DNA from: Flammeovirgaceae bacterium
GTDB lineage: Bacteria; Bacteroidota; Bacteroidia; Cytophagales; Cyclobacteriaceae
Assembly: GCA_016709845.1 (NCBI GenBank)
Contig: JADJMA010000045.1
Location: forward strand, 1-30,928
Direction of reading: 5' to 3'
DNA length: 30,928 bases
Shown here: positions 9,975 through 19,139 of the stretch, in pieces
Position numbering within the stretch: position 1 is the stretch's first letter
Layout of the letters: each line of letters opens with the position of its first letter
Program-made: the position numbers and the translations under genes
Notes under the pieces: model-generated
The model's database searches: none
What the model was told of the DNA's origin: nothing
The model's input: only the letters and a program-made list of their open reading frames with translations

Positions 9975-11194
9975 TCTAATATTTTGTGAAAATCAAATTC
10001 ATGAGGCGACTTTAGATTGGGCACCTGATCATAATCCGCTTCGGTGAGATAATGAAGATTCTGAAAACAGAGTCTCGCTATTTCAGAAGTCATATCAACT
10101 AAGCGAGGTTTAATCTTTCCATTTTCATCCTCAAGGTCTTTCAAGAACATAGGCGTTATATCTCCATTTGAATTGGTAGACACAATGCAACTTGACAATC
10201 CATTGTCGTATAATTTCTTTACACCCAATCCAAGCAACGTGCATAAGGTAAGATCAAACCCAATGGGACGGCAACAGCGCAGCTCGTATCCGATTTCTAC
10301 CGGCCTGCTCTTAATTGAAATATTTAACACCTTGAGTCGTTGCTGAACCAAAACATTAATAACCGTTGACTTACTGATGTTCCCGAGTTCAGGATGACCA
10401 TGATCATCGTACGTAAATTGAATGCCACTATTTTTAAGTTCCTCTTCATCAAGAATATGAAACACACCTTCACTCACAACAACAGCTCCATAATTGATTC
10501 CCAATAATTGACGCTTGACCATCGAGGAAATAATCAGGTTCACGATCTTATCCAGCGTTGGCTTGGTATGTGAAAACATTTCCGGGATGATCATCATTGG
10601 AAAATGACACGCGGTTGCTACTCCAAAAGCAAGGTGACCGGCCGTCCTTCCCATAATAGATGTTACAAACCAATTCTGACTGGTACGAGCATCTTCATAG
10701 ATTGTATTACCAATTTTTACTGCCTCGTCCTTTGCACTGTGAAATCCAAAAGTTGGATTTCGGTCCGGCAAGGGCAGATCGTTGTCGATCGTTTTGGGTA
10801 CATGAATATTACTTACATCTAACCCTTTCTGCTTTAAAAATTTTGAGAGTCGGTTGGCCGTACTGGCGGTATCATCGCCACCAATCGTGATCAACAACTT
10901 TACATTATTGTCTACAAAGAATTTAACATTGAACTGATCATCCTTTGGCTTGTTGCGACTCATTATAAGTGTAGATCCACCCCTGCTAAAAATCCGATCA
11001 GCATGATCAAAATTGAATTCTTTTATCTGCGGACTGTCTGAAAATATTCCTTTGTATCCTTCATGCACTCCAATAACACGATAACCGGATTTCAAGAATA
11101 TTTTGGCTACCGAGCTAATGACTGCATTAATTCCAGGCGCAGGTCCTCCACCACAAATTATTGCAACCGACTTAAAAGGTGTATGTTCATTCAT
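9962..11194 (-). CDS. PPi-type 6-phosphofructokinase
   Basis: A 410-residue phosphofructokinase of the long group. The two diagnostic positions favour pyrophosphate over ATP as phosphoryl donor: GGDD (residues 105-108), where ATP enzymes have GGDG, and PKTIDND (133-139), where ATP enzymes have PGTIDND. The catalytic Asp is the first Asp of TIDND, and MGRTAGHLA follows at the usual place. A PPi enzyme works in both directions, so here it could turn triose products of alginate into hexose phosphates. ATG at 11194 is preferred to a TTG four codons upstream. It lies 30 bases after the first SDR gene and overlaps kdgK by 13 bases. The donor assignment is from motifs, not assay. Confidence 0.87.
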   Translation of the reverse strand: MNEHTPFKSVAIICGGGPAPGINAVISSVAKIFLKSGYRVIGVHEGYKGIFSDSPQIKEFNFDHADRIFSRGGSTLIMSRNKPKDDQFNVKFFVDNNVKLLITIGGDDTASTANRLSKFLKQKGLDVSNIHVPKTIDNDLPLPDRNPTFGFHSAKDEAVKIGNTIYEDARTSQNWFVTSIMGRTAGHLAFGVATACHFPMMIIPEMFSHTKPTLDKIVNLIISSMVKRQLLGINYGAVVVSEGVFHILDEEELKNSGIQFTYDDHGHPELGNISKSTVINVLVQQRLKVLNISIKSRPVEIGYELRCCRPIGFDLTLCTLLGLGVKKLYDNGLSSCIVSTNSNGDITPMFLKDLEDENGKIKPRLVDMTSEIARLCFQNLHYLTEADYDQVPNLKSPHEFDFHKILEWKV

Positions 11195-11224
11195 GGCAGA
11201 AGTCAACTTAAACTCAATAGTTCA

Positions 11225-11977
11225 TTACGAAAATGCTAAACCGCCATTGATATCAACGCAATTTCCAGTCATAAAAGATGACTCAGGTCCTGCTAAATAA
11301 ACTACCAAATCAGCTACTTCTTCTGCTCGTCCTTCTCTTCTAAGCGGAGTCGCATTGGCAACATTTTGACGCACCTGATCTTTTGTAAAATCATCATGAA
11401 ATTTTGTAGCAATCATTCCAGGACATACAGCATTGATCCTGATACCTTGTGGCCCAAATTCTTTTGCCCAGTTTCTGGTCAACGTCATTACAGCGCCCTT
11501 TGATGAAGCATACAAGGCAGAACCCGCTCCTCCGCCATCGCGGCCTGCTTGAGAAGCAAAGTTTACGATTGCTCCCCCTTCTGACATTAATGGCTTGAAT
11601 GCTTTTGTTACAAACACGGTTCCTTTGAAATTAACATTCATGACCAATTCATAAAATGCTTCATCCATTTCCTCAACGGTTTTTCTGGCAAACAATCCTC
11701 CAGCCACATTAACCAAAATGTCAACATGATTGCCGAATGTTTCCTTCGTTTTGGAAACCAAATTATCAATGTCTGATTGCTTTGTTACATCACCAAAAAC
11801 TGCAATCGCCTCACCTCCAACTTCCTTAATGGCTGTCAAGGTAATTTCGCTATCAGCTTCACTATCAAAATAATTGACAACTACTTTGGCTCCTTCCTTA
11901 GCCAGTTTTACAGAGACAGCTCGTCCTATATCTCTGGCTCCTCCTGTTACAACTGCTACTTTTCCTTTAAGCTTCAT
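11225..11977 (-). CDS. Short-chain dehydrogenase, probable DEH reductase (SDR 1)
   Basis: A 250-residue classical SDR. Visible: the nucleotide-binding TGGARDIG (11-18), the NVAGG motif (90-94) and a catalytic set Asn114, Ser142, Tyr156 and Lys160 (YASSK). In alginate degraders such an enzyme reduces 4-deoxy-L-erythro-5-hexoseulose uronate (DEH) to KDG with NAD(P)H, and this gene sits exactly between the lyase/transport genes and the KDG kinase. Which of the two adjacent SDRs is the DEH reductase cannot be decided from sequence alone. The Arg-Asp in place of the usual x-Gly in TGxxxGIG is mildly unusual. A KduD-like activity is the main alternative. Confidence 0.82.
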   Translation of the reverse strand: MKLKGKVAVVTGGARDIGRAVSVKLAKEGAKVVVNYFDSEADSEITLTAIKEVGGEAIAVFGDVTKQSDIDNLVSKTKETFGNHVDILVNVAGGLFARKTVEEMDEAFYELVMNVNFKGTVFVTKAFKPLMSEGGAIVNFASQAGRDGGGAGSALYASSKGAVMTLTRNWAKEFGPQGIRINAVCPGMIATKFHDDFTKDQVRQNVANATPLRREGRAEEVADLVVYLAGPESSFMTGNCVDINGGLAFS

Positions 11978-12022
11978 TTCTTATTTAGTTAATTTCTCAA
12001 TCCGCAATTTTGCTTTTGTTAA

Positions 12023-12050
12023 CCTTGGGATTTCGATTAAATCCCTAAGG
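12023..12050 (-). other. Stem-loop across the SDR 2 stop codon
   Basis: In the minus-strand transcript the arms CCTTaGGGATTT and AAATCCCAAGG pair with a five-base loop and one bulged A. The hairpin spans the stop codon of the second SDR gene (12037-12039). No T-run follows, so it is not a standard terminator; it could protect an upstream mRNA end or limit read-through to SDR 1. Confidence 0.45.
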
Positions 12051-12799
12051 CCTGTCCACCACCTACCTGGATAGTCTCAGCAGTTATAAAGGATGAATCC
12101 TTCCCAGCTAAGAAAGAAACAACAGAAGCCACTTCTTCAGGCTGTCCTAATCTACCCAACATAATGTTATCCTTCCATGAAGCAAATACTTCTGGCTTTG
12201 TCGCCTTGATCTGAGCATGAAATGGCGTGTCAATAGTTCCAGGAGATACTGCATTTACTCTGATTCCGTATTCAGCTAAATCCTTTGCCAATGCTCTTGT
12301 AATAGCATGAACTCCTGCTTTAGAAGTACCATAGATTCCAGCTCCAGGTCCCCCAGCATTCCATCCTGCATTTGATGTATAGTTTATTATTGATGCGTTT
12401 TCTCCTTTCTTAAGGAAAGGAATGGCTGCTCTTGAAGCAAAAGAACACTGAATCCAGGTTGAGGGCCATTACCTTTCTATAAAACTCCGTTGTCATTTCT
12501 TCAAACCTTGATCGGCCACCTAATCCTCCGGCATTATTTACCAGCACATCAATTCTACCGTATTTTTCTCCTATTGCTTTAATATTTGAAGTTACAGCCT
12601 CATCGTTTGTTACGTCAAAACCATAGTACTCGGCAGTAATTCCTTCTTTGGCAAGCTCTTTTACTCGCTGAGCTCCTGCTTCATCTTCAATACCATTTAA
12701 TACAACAGTGTATCCATCTTTACCTAATCTCTTTGCTACCTCAAAACCTATACCTCCTGTTGCACCTGTTACAACTGCTACTTTGCCATTTGCTTTCAT
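12037..12799 (-). CDS. Short-chain dehydrogenase (SDR 2), one frameshift
   Basis: A second classical SDR of about 253 residues, clearly distinct from SDR 1. It has TGATGGIG (11-18), NNAGG (88-92), a NYTSNAGW serine block and YGTSK for the catalytic Tyr and Lys, the last two lying between the two open frames. The break is at the A-run 12439-12442: one extra base; dropping it gives VFFASRAAIPFLKKGEN and a continuous protein. Its C-terminus ends in SSFITAETIQVGGGQALGI, typical of SDRs. Paired SDRs in alginate clusters may both reduce DEH with different cofactor preference (as A1-R and A1-R' do in Sphingomonas) or act at another keto-uronate step. It follows the MFS gene by 39 bases. Confidence 0.82.
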
Positions 12800-12838
12800 T
12801 TCTCTTTAGTTTAAGTATTAATAATTCAATTATATGAT

Positions 12839-14122
12839 TTAGCCTATCGGCTTAATGTCTTTTGCGAAATAGTTTATTGAAAATATCCCAAGCGGAACAA
12901 ATACTGCAATGGCTATAAATATTGGTGTGTATGAAACTTTCGCAACTACTGGCACAATGAAGTTCATTATAATCACAGAGAATACGCCAATCATACCTCC
13001 AAGACCTGCTAAAGAACCTACAGACTTGCCACTGAAAAAGTCACTTGGCAATGTTTGAACGTTTCCTATGGAAAACTGGAATCCGAACAGTACCACAAAA
13101 ACAATGGATACAAACTTAATAGCAGTATCTCCAAAAGTTACGGTAGCTATCAGACCAAGGAGCATCAATATCCCTCCAATCATGATCGTAGTTTTTCTAC
13201 CCTTATTGATCGATCCCGTTTTTGCAATAATCCTACCTGATACATAACCCCCGGCTATGCTACCTAAAGCTGCACCCACATAAGGCACCCACAAGAACAT
13301 ACCAACTTCCTTCACATTGAAACCATAGACATCAAATAGATAGATCGGCATCCAACCCACAAACAGCCACCAGATTGGCTCCAGAAAGAACCTTCCAGCT
13401 ACAATTGCCCAGGATTCCTTGTGAGATAAAATTTGCTTCAGGCTCAAACCCTTCGTATTCTCATCTGACTTTCGGTCCGCCTCACTCTGGCCTTCAAGAA
13501 TGTATTTTTGTTCTTCTTCTGTGATCCATGGATGTTTTTTTGGTCCAGCCTTATTGATGATCAACCATGGAATAACCCACAACAATCCAAATGAACCAAC
13601 AACCATAAAGGTGACCTTCCATCCAAACGCAACAAATAAGGAAGCAATTAGTGGTGGTGCAATCACTGAACCAATGGATGCACCTGCATTGAACAAGCCT
13701 TGAGCAATGGCTCTTTCCTTAATAGGAAACCATTCAGCGTTACTCTTCACAGCACCTGGCCAGTTGCCCGCTTCTGACAATCCCAACGTTGTTCGAAAGA
13801 AAGCGATTGAAAGAAACCCTCTTGCCGTTGAATGGAGGAATGAAGACAATCCCCAAAAGCCGATGCTGATCACATAGCCAATTCGGGTACCTACCTTATC
13901 GAACAACTTTCCTGAAAAGAGCTGACCAAGGGCATAAGCAACCATAAATACATTCAAAATATAGCTATAATGATCTTTGGTTAGTCCCAATGATTGAGAA
14001 ATCGAGCCGTCTACATTCTCGTTACCCCACATTATAGCCAGAGCGCTTCTGTCTATATAGTTGATTACAGTGGCAATAAATATTAGTCCAATAATCCACC
14101 ATCTAAATCCTTTGATCTTCAT
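12839..14122 (-). CDS. Hexuronate-type MFS transporter (ACS family, ExuT-like)
   Basis: A 427-residue, 12-helix major facilitator protein of the anion:cation symporter family. Helix 1 has INYIDRSALAI, and the segment GLSEAGNWPGAVKSNAEWFP is characteristic of the ExuT/GudP/LgoT type carriers that take up hexuronates and sugar acids with protons. In this operon the natural cargo would be alginate monouronate or DEH released in the periplasm by the PL17 lyase. It lies 27 bases after the KdgF gene and 39 before SDR 2. No frame disturbance is seen. Confidence 0.9.
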   Translation of the reverse strand: MKIKGFRWWIIGLIFIATVINYIDRSALAIMWGNENVDGSISQSLGLTKDHYSYILNVFMVAYALGQLFSGKLFDKVGTRIGYVISIGFWGLSSFLHSTARGFLSIAFFRTTLGLSEAGNWPGAVKSNAEWFPIKERAIAQGLFNAGASIGSVIAPPLIASLFVAFGWKVTFMVVGSFGLLWVIPWLIINKAGPKKHPWITEEEQKYILEGQSEADRKSDENTKGLSLKQILSHKESWAIVAGRFFLEPIWWLFVGWMPIYLFDVYGFNVKEVGMFLWVPYVGAALGSIAGGYVSGRIIAKTGSINKGRKTTIMIGGILMLLGLIATVTFGDTAIKFVSIVFVVLFGFQFSIGNVQTLPSDFFSGKSVGSLAGLGGMIGVFSVIIMNFIVPVVAKVSYTPIFIAIAVFVPLGIFSINYFAKDIKPIG

Positions 14123-14149
14123 CTGAATAGGTTTGTAGTTGTAATTCTT

Positions 14150-14521
14150 TTACTTCTTTCCAAAATAGGACACGCCTGACCCATCCAAAAAATCTTCTCG
14201 CACCGGACTAAATGTGTCAATCAACATTCCTGCTTCCAGGCATACGGCACTGTGCAAAAGATTAGGCTTAATGTAAACTCCATCTAACGCATTCACTATT
14301 TGCTTCACTCCATCGATCTCAAATTCGAAACTGCCTGATGCACAGAATGTAGCCTGTGTATGAAAATGTTGGTGCGGAGCTCCTTTGGCTCCCTTTTCAA
14401 ACTTCACCAGCACCATCATGATCTGATTGTCGTAGCCCAACATTTTTCTTGACACACCACCACCGAGTTCTTCCCACTCCATGTCCTTTGCAACAATGTA
14501 TTTCTCGCTGAATCTCTTCAT
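14150..14521 (-). CDS. kdgF: KdgF-type cupin (unsaturated uronate ring opening)
   Basis: A single-domain cupin of 123 residues. The first cupin motif reads PHQHFHTQATFCASG: His50, His52 and Gln56 as metal ligands (Gln replacing the usual Glu, as in KdgF proteins), with His90 of the second motif (KPNLLH). KdgF converts the unsaturated monouronate from alginate or pectin lyases into its linear keto form, which the DEH reductase can use. It lies 12 bases after the PL17 stop codon. The size, the Gln ligand and the setting agree; another small sugar-binding cupin is the only realistic alternative. Confidence 0.88.
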   Translation of the reverse strand: MKRFSEKYIVAKDMEWEELGGGVSRKMLGYDNQIMMVLVKFEKGAKGAPHQHFHTQATFCASGSFEFEIDGVKQIVNALDGVYIKPNLLHSAVCLEAGMLIDTFSPVREDFLDGSGVSYFGKK

Positions 14522-14533
14522 GTTTCTTTGTTT

Positions 14534-16762
14534 TTATTTCTTTAAAAATTGGGACACTCCCATCCATTCAATTAGCTCATTCCCTATCTGCACTTTGTGC
14601 TTCGTCTTTTCATCTTTATTATTCATTGAAAAAGCAAACCGGTACTTGTCTCCATTTTTCAATTCAAATTGAACTACAACATAGTCAGCAGATTCATGAA
14701 GTACGGTAAGGTCGGTTATTGAAGTAAATGAATTCACTGGAATTTCATCCGATCGACTATAGAAACCATGCCTCTCATAGAGATTTGCAAAAAGTGTATT
14801 TCCAGCTTTTCTTCTATGTATGAAACCCGGATCTCTACGCAAAGCATAATTAGGAGCATTACCCCCAATTCGTGTTAGTAGCATTTCATCTCCTGCTTTC
14901 ACCGTAGATGTCATTGTATAAAACTTGCCTTTATTGAACCAAGTCATTTGCATAAGATTGCCTGTCATACTACCCTGAGCCTCTGTCCACAGATGCTGAT
15001 ATCCGGAGTTCTCTCCCATTGGGGTCAGTGTATTATTGGTAGTGTATTTCTGATTTGTTGACATCAATTCACCCATGTAATAGAGCGGAAGGTCATAACT
15101 CTCTTCCTTATCTGCCTGTATATTAAACAAGTCAAGAACGAGTGGATTCTCAATCCCATCTATATTCAACACAGCCATAGTCCGTTGCATAGCAACACCG
15201 GCATAGGCATTGGTTTCTTTCGCACTGACTATTTGAACATTAGCATTTTTTGCATTGAAATAATAAGCCGTGCCTGATGTTTTATCAGCGTCATCCACCT
15301 TGCCCATAAACTGTGAAGTCTTATTTACCACCAGCGTATTGTGCGCCACCGTCTGCTTTGCCCATGTATTATTTTCTTTTAAATATCCACCCCCATCTTT
15401 GTGTTCAATGTTCACCCAGCGCGCAGCTCCGTAATCCTGGATTACTTCGTCAGCACCATTATAAAGCAAGAAACTCAATCGATCGAAATGACCATGCCCC
15501 ATACCATGCTTGGTGTACTTCATCATTAAGGTTAAATCCTTACTTCGTATAATGCCGATTGCTCCTTCGTCTCCATTCGCTCCATCTGTCAATTCCATGC
15601 TGTTGAAAATATATGGTTTGGCCAGACCAGCAGCAATGTCTTTCGCAGCGGATAGGCCGGAAGTGGTCAATGGAACACGTCCTTGCTCTTGAATCAAGGA
15701 CAACAACTGGGGATTCTTACCACCGTAGTGATAAGCCATGCTTAGTGCGTTCACTAATTCTCTAGACGCCAGTGACATTCCTTTCTGCGAATCATTGATT
15801 GGGAAAAATTCACCAGCAGCATTCGTCTGATCCACCAGCGCAAATACCGCCTTGATGAGTAAACCATTGCGGTATTCCAAAATACCTAACTCAGGTTTCT
15901 TATTGGCCAATGCTTCTGCGAAAATCAAAAACGGATACATGGCGTATCGCTGATAATAAGGTCCTTCCGTGTAGTAGCCATCAGGAGAAAATGAGTGATC
16001 AAGTTGCGCAAAGAATCCGGCCTCTGTTTGTCCCTTTAGTTGTATCGCGCCACCGTCATTGTCTTTTACAATGTCGCCAGGTACTTTGATTTTCAATCCG
16101 TTCAACGCCCAATCTATTAATTCCTTATCATCCATGACCAGGCCGATCATCCCTACTGCGGCATTTCCCCACGTACTGTGGTTGTGAATCCGATTGAAGA
16201 ACTGCGGATTCTGGATGGAGATGTACTCCGCATAAGGTCTAAATAATTCCTTGTTCAACTTATTAACAGTCTTCTTATCCAACCAATCATAAATGCAATC
16301 ATATGCCTGACTGACATAGACCAGCCAATTTGCATCGTTTAAACATTGCCAGAAAAATTTTCCTGGTGCATAGGATCGGGTTGCTGGATGCTTGTCAAAT
16401 GTTGGATATATAGCAGCATAGGTTAACAAAACATCTTTAATCCATTTCGCATACTTCTCATCATTGCTAATCTGAAAAACAACGCCTGCTTTTTGGAGCA
16501 TTAAAAAATTATTTTTGTGTTGCTCATGTGTAAAGCCACCTGGCAAATCTTTGGGAATTGGAACAGAAATTGGTCGACTCATCGCTGCGTCTACCTCCGC
16601 TTTAGCTTCCAGATAAGAAGTTTTTAGCAATGGAAATTTTTCTACTCCTTGTCGAAGCTCAACTACACTTTCCTTTGTCAATAGCAAACCGGGATGCTGT
16701 TGTGAATACCCTACGCTTATTGATAGAATGATTAGTGTCGATATGGTAAATCCCTTAACCAT
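14534..16762 (-). CDS. PL17 oligoalginate lyase (exo-type), secreted or periplasmic
   Basis: A 742-residue protein with a signal peptide (cleavage near GYSQQ). Residues about 25-330 form the alpha/alpha-barrel alginate lyase domain and the rest the heparinase II/III-like beta-sandwich. PL17 active-site features are present: Asn194-His195 (NHSTWGN), Tyr264/Tyr269-270 (GYYTEGPYYQRYAMYP) and the HGMGHGHFDRLSF block (about 419-431), followed by TVAHNTLVVN. PL17 enzymes release unsaturated monomers from alginate oligomers by beta-elimination. The start ATG overlaps the stop of the PL6 gene by one base (TAATG), so translation is probably coupled. No frame disturbance. Confidence 0.94.
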   Translation of the reverse strand: MVKGFTISTLIILSISVGYSQQHPGLLLTKESVVELRQGVEKFPLLKTSYLEAKAEVDAAMSRPISVPIPKDLPGGFTHEQHKNNFLMLQKAGVVFQISNDEKYAKWIKDVLLTYAAIYPTFDKHPATRSYAPGKFFWQCLNDANWLVYVSQAYDCIYDWLDKKTVNKLNKELFRPYAEYISIQNPQFFNRIHNHSTWGNAAVGMIGLVMDDKELIDWALNGLKIKVPGDIVKDNDGGAIQLKGQTEAGFFAQLDHSFSPDGYYTEGPYYQRYAMYPFLIFAEALANKKPELGILEYRNGLLIKAVFALVDQTNAAGEFFPINDSQKGMSLASRELVNALSMAYHYGGKNPQLLSLIQEQGRVPLTTSGLSAAKDIAAGLAKPYIFNSMELTDGANGDEGAIGIIRSKDLTLMMKYTKHGMGHGHFDRLSFLLYNGADEVIQDYGAARWVNIEHKDGGGYLKENNTWAKQTVAHNTLVVNKTSQFMGKVDDADKTSGTAYYFNAKNANVQIVSAKETNAYAGVAMQRTMAVLNIDGIENPLVLDLFNIQADKEESYDLPLYYMGELMSTNQKYTTNNTLTPMGENSGYQHLWTEAQGSMTGNLMQMTWFNKGKFYTMTSTVKAGDEMLLTRIGGNAPNYALRRDPGFIHRRKAGNTLFANLYERHGFYSRSDEIPVNSFTSITDLTVLHESADYVVVQFELKNGDKYRFAFSMNNKDEKTKHKVQIGNELIEWMGVSQFLKK

Positions 16763-18987
16763 TATTTTACTATCGTAATGTTTTCTTGTGAATAGGTATT
16801 GCTATTGGAAATAATCTTTCCGGAATCTTTCAACTGTATATTTTTAAGCATTGAAATTGGATCGCCATTCGTTAAGAATAGGTTAATGGGAGCTGAGTGT
16901 TCAAGTGTTGTTCCCTCGAGTTGTAAATTTTGAACTCCATGAAATAGAAAGGAAGATGCCAACTTATTTCTATTTCCTTTTCCACAGTTAAGGAGTTGTG
17001 TGTTCTTTATGGTTACCCAAGGACCAAAAGTACTTTCGTCCGTTCCACCTCTATAAATATTGGCAATCGCTCCTTGTATATTTTCAAACCGACAATTGGT
17101 TATTGTCATGTTTTCAATATTATAGATGCCAAGATCTTCAGGTTCTTTATCGAATGAAAAGATATCACCGGTTATGTTTTTAAACGTGGAGTTCTCCACC
17201 AAAACAGAATCAGCCATGGTATGCTGTGCGATTTTAAAAAAATCAAACGCATAGTTGATATTCATATTCACCACATCACAATCCCGAATGAAGAGCTTGT
17301 AATTTTTGTTCATTGAATATTTACTGGTGCTAATAACATGATTGCCGGATAGATCAGGCGATTCAGCTCCATCCAATTTTATATTGATCAACTCCAGACT
17401 GCCCTCATTTTCAATTTTAAAGAAGCCGGCCTTGGAAGATTGAATGATCGCCTTGTCGCCCGCTAACGTCTTTATTGTTATTGGCTTATGCAGCAGCACA
17501 TCTTTAGTCAGTAAGTATGTACCCCCATTATTCAGAACGAGGATATCGCCTGCCTCAGCACCTTCGAGTGCTTCTATAATAGTATTAGTGCCAGGTGCTA
17601 CCTGAATCGATTTTCCTCCACCAAATGTTTTCGTTTTTCCCACTTTCGGATAATAGCTAGCTCCCGTTTCTTCAAGCTTTACAGGTAACTGAACATTTTC
17701 AAATCCAATCTTCTTTAAAAGTTCGTCACTGGGGACTTCTAATCCATTTGCATTTTTGTGTGTAGCATAGGCTACTTTTTCAAACCCATCCTTTATAGGG
17801 AGTGTTGCGTCTGAGTTTATAAAATTATTCTTGAAAGAGATTCCTGAAATGTCATCATAGATGGTAAAGGGATTCAAATTGGTTTTACTCAAAAAGATAT
17901 TACCAGTCATAGTAGTAGCAACAGGAGTAGCAGAGCGTTCGGAATCACTACCCGCACAAAGTTGAATGTAATCGCAATCAATCAAAATGTTATTCTCGAT
18001 TTTTGAATCCACCACTTGATTATAGCGATTGATCGGTGAATTAGGAACTCCATTCATAATTACCAAGGCTCCCCGAAAACGATAGCCTGTCAAACCCGTC
18101 AGATAATTATTCCTAACGGTTTGGTATTCATTAATAACACGAATACCACCGGTATTCACCTTTCCATTGCCAAGAAAATAATTATTTTCAACAACTGTAT
18201 ATTTTCCATGCCGCATAGTCAACGTACCAATGCATTCATAAAAAACATTGCTTCTATAAATATTACTACCTGATTTATTGGAGATAATTTCATGCTCACC
18301 ATTACAGCGATCAAAGTAATTGTTCTCTACAACCGTATTAGAATTTGAAAGTGAATAATGGCTGGTACCAATTCGAATCGTTTCACCGCCATTCGATCCC
18401 AGATTTTCGCGGGGCCCAAAATAATTATTTGCAATACGATGATGATTCTCCCTGCTTCCCTCCGTATCAAGGCGAACAGCGAGGGTCACTCCTTCATTTC
18501 GTTTATCTATTAGGCTATTAAATTCAAATGTATTGTGTTTGCCAAAAATAGCAACCCATAAATCGAATTCAAACCGCTCCGGATTACTAAAGTTATCAAT
18601 TACGCATTGAGTAACGGTGCAATAATTCGCTAACTTATTTTTGTCACTTCTGAATGAAATTACTTCGCCTGTAGGTGTATATCCATCCTTGAAGACTAGA
18701 CCCAATACAATTAAATACTCACCCGCAATCTGAAGATTTGATTTACCTGAGATGACTACCTTACCCGGACTTTCAGCAGATAGTTCGATGGGCAATTCTT
18801 TTGTTCCGCGAGCTTCAAATAGTATCTCAATATCTTGCCATACTCCTGATGCCATGATGATTTTATCACCAGGCTGTGCACTCTTTATGGCAGCCGTTAA
18901 TTCATTGCTGTTTTTAACCAATTTTTCGCCCGGTGTTATCGAACATGAAACACCGATTGCCAATACAAAAATTAAAATCTTATTCAA
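16762..18987 (-). CDS. PL6 alginate lyase (chondroitinase B-like, two-domain)
   Basis: A 741-residue secreted protein made of two parallel beta-helix domains, the size of two-domain PL6 enzymes such as AlyGC. The catalytic pair Lys238 (HEIISNKSG) and Arg259 (GTLTMRHG) is 21 residues apart, as in AlyGC, and NGGETIRIGTSHYS (199-212) supplies the Ca2+/charge-neutralising site. Asn-rich VVENNYF rungs mark the helix turns. PL6 lyases cut poly- or oligo-alginate, often at MG or G blocks. The N-terminus is a short signal with a Cys at 15, possibly lipidated but with a poor lipobox. It lies 152 bases after SusD, with a terminator hairpin in between. Confidence 0.93.
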   Translation of the reverse strand: MNKILIFVLAIGVSCSITPGEKLVKNSNELTAAIKSAQPGDKIIMASGVWQDIEILFEARGTKELPIELSAESPGKVVISGKSNLQIAGEYLIVLGLVFKDGYTPTGEVISFRSDKNKLANYCTVTQCVIDNFSNPERFEFDLWVAIFGKHNTFEFNSLIDKRNEGVTLAVRLDTEGSRENHHRIANNYFGPRENLGSNGGETIRIGTSHYSLSNSNTVVENNYFDRCNGEHEIISNKSGSNIYRSNVFYECIGTLTMRHGKYTVVENNYFLGNGKVNTGGIRVINEYQTVRNNYLTGLTGYRFRGALVIMNGVPNSPINRYNQVVDSKIENNILIDCDYIQLCAGSDSERSATPVATTMTGNIFLSKTNLNPFTIYDDISGISFKNNFINSDATLPIKDGFEKVAYATHKNANGLEVPSDELLKKIGFENVQLPVKLEETGASYYPKVGKTKTFGGGKSIQVAPGTNTIIEALEGAEAGDILVLNNGGTYLLTKDVLLHKPITIKTLAGDKAIIQSSKAGFFKIENEGSLELINIKLDGAESPDLSGNHVISTSKYSMNKNYKLFIRDCDVVNMNINYAFDFFKIAQHTMADSVLVENSTFKNITGDIFSFDKEPEDLGIYNIENMTITNCRFENIQGAIANIYRGGTDESTFGPWVTIKNTQLLNCGKGNRNKLASSFLFHGVQNLQLEGTTLEHSAPINLFLTNGDPISMLKNIQLKDSGKIISNSNTYSQENITIVK

Positions 18988-19040
18988 TTCAGTGTACTTT
19001 AGAATAAATAAAAACTTAAGTGATTTGTTTGATGCTGGTT

Positions 19041-19071
19041 AAAACCACCCCGAATAAATCCGGGGCGGTTT
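19041..19071 (-). terminator. Intra-operon terminator/attenuator between susD and PL6
   Basis: Read on the minus strand, arms AACCGCCCCG and CGGGGTGGTT (one G-U pair) enclose the loop GATTTATT (roughly) and are followed by TTTTAACC. This is a good rho-independent terminator just past the SusD stop. It would let SusC/SusD be made in excess of the lyases downstream, with partial read-through or a separate promoter for the rest. Confidence 0.75.
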
Positions 19072-19139
19072 CTCCCTAACAACAATTAATCAACCCTATT
19101 AGCTCCTCAACCTTATATTTGAAGCTTACCTTATCAAAA

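Noticed and set aside
16571..16580. TGGTCGACTC in the PL17 coding region as a third GntR operator
   Set aside because: It matches 8 of 10 bases but is deep inside a gene and has no promoter near it; likely chance.
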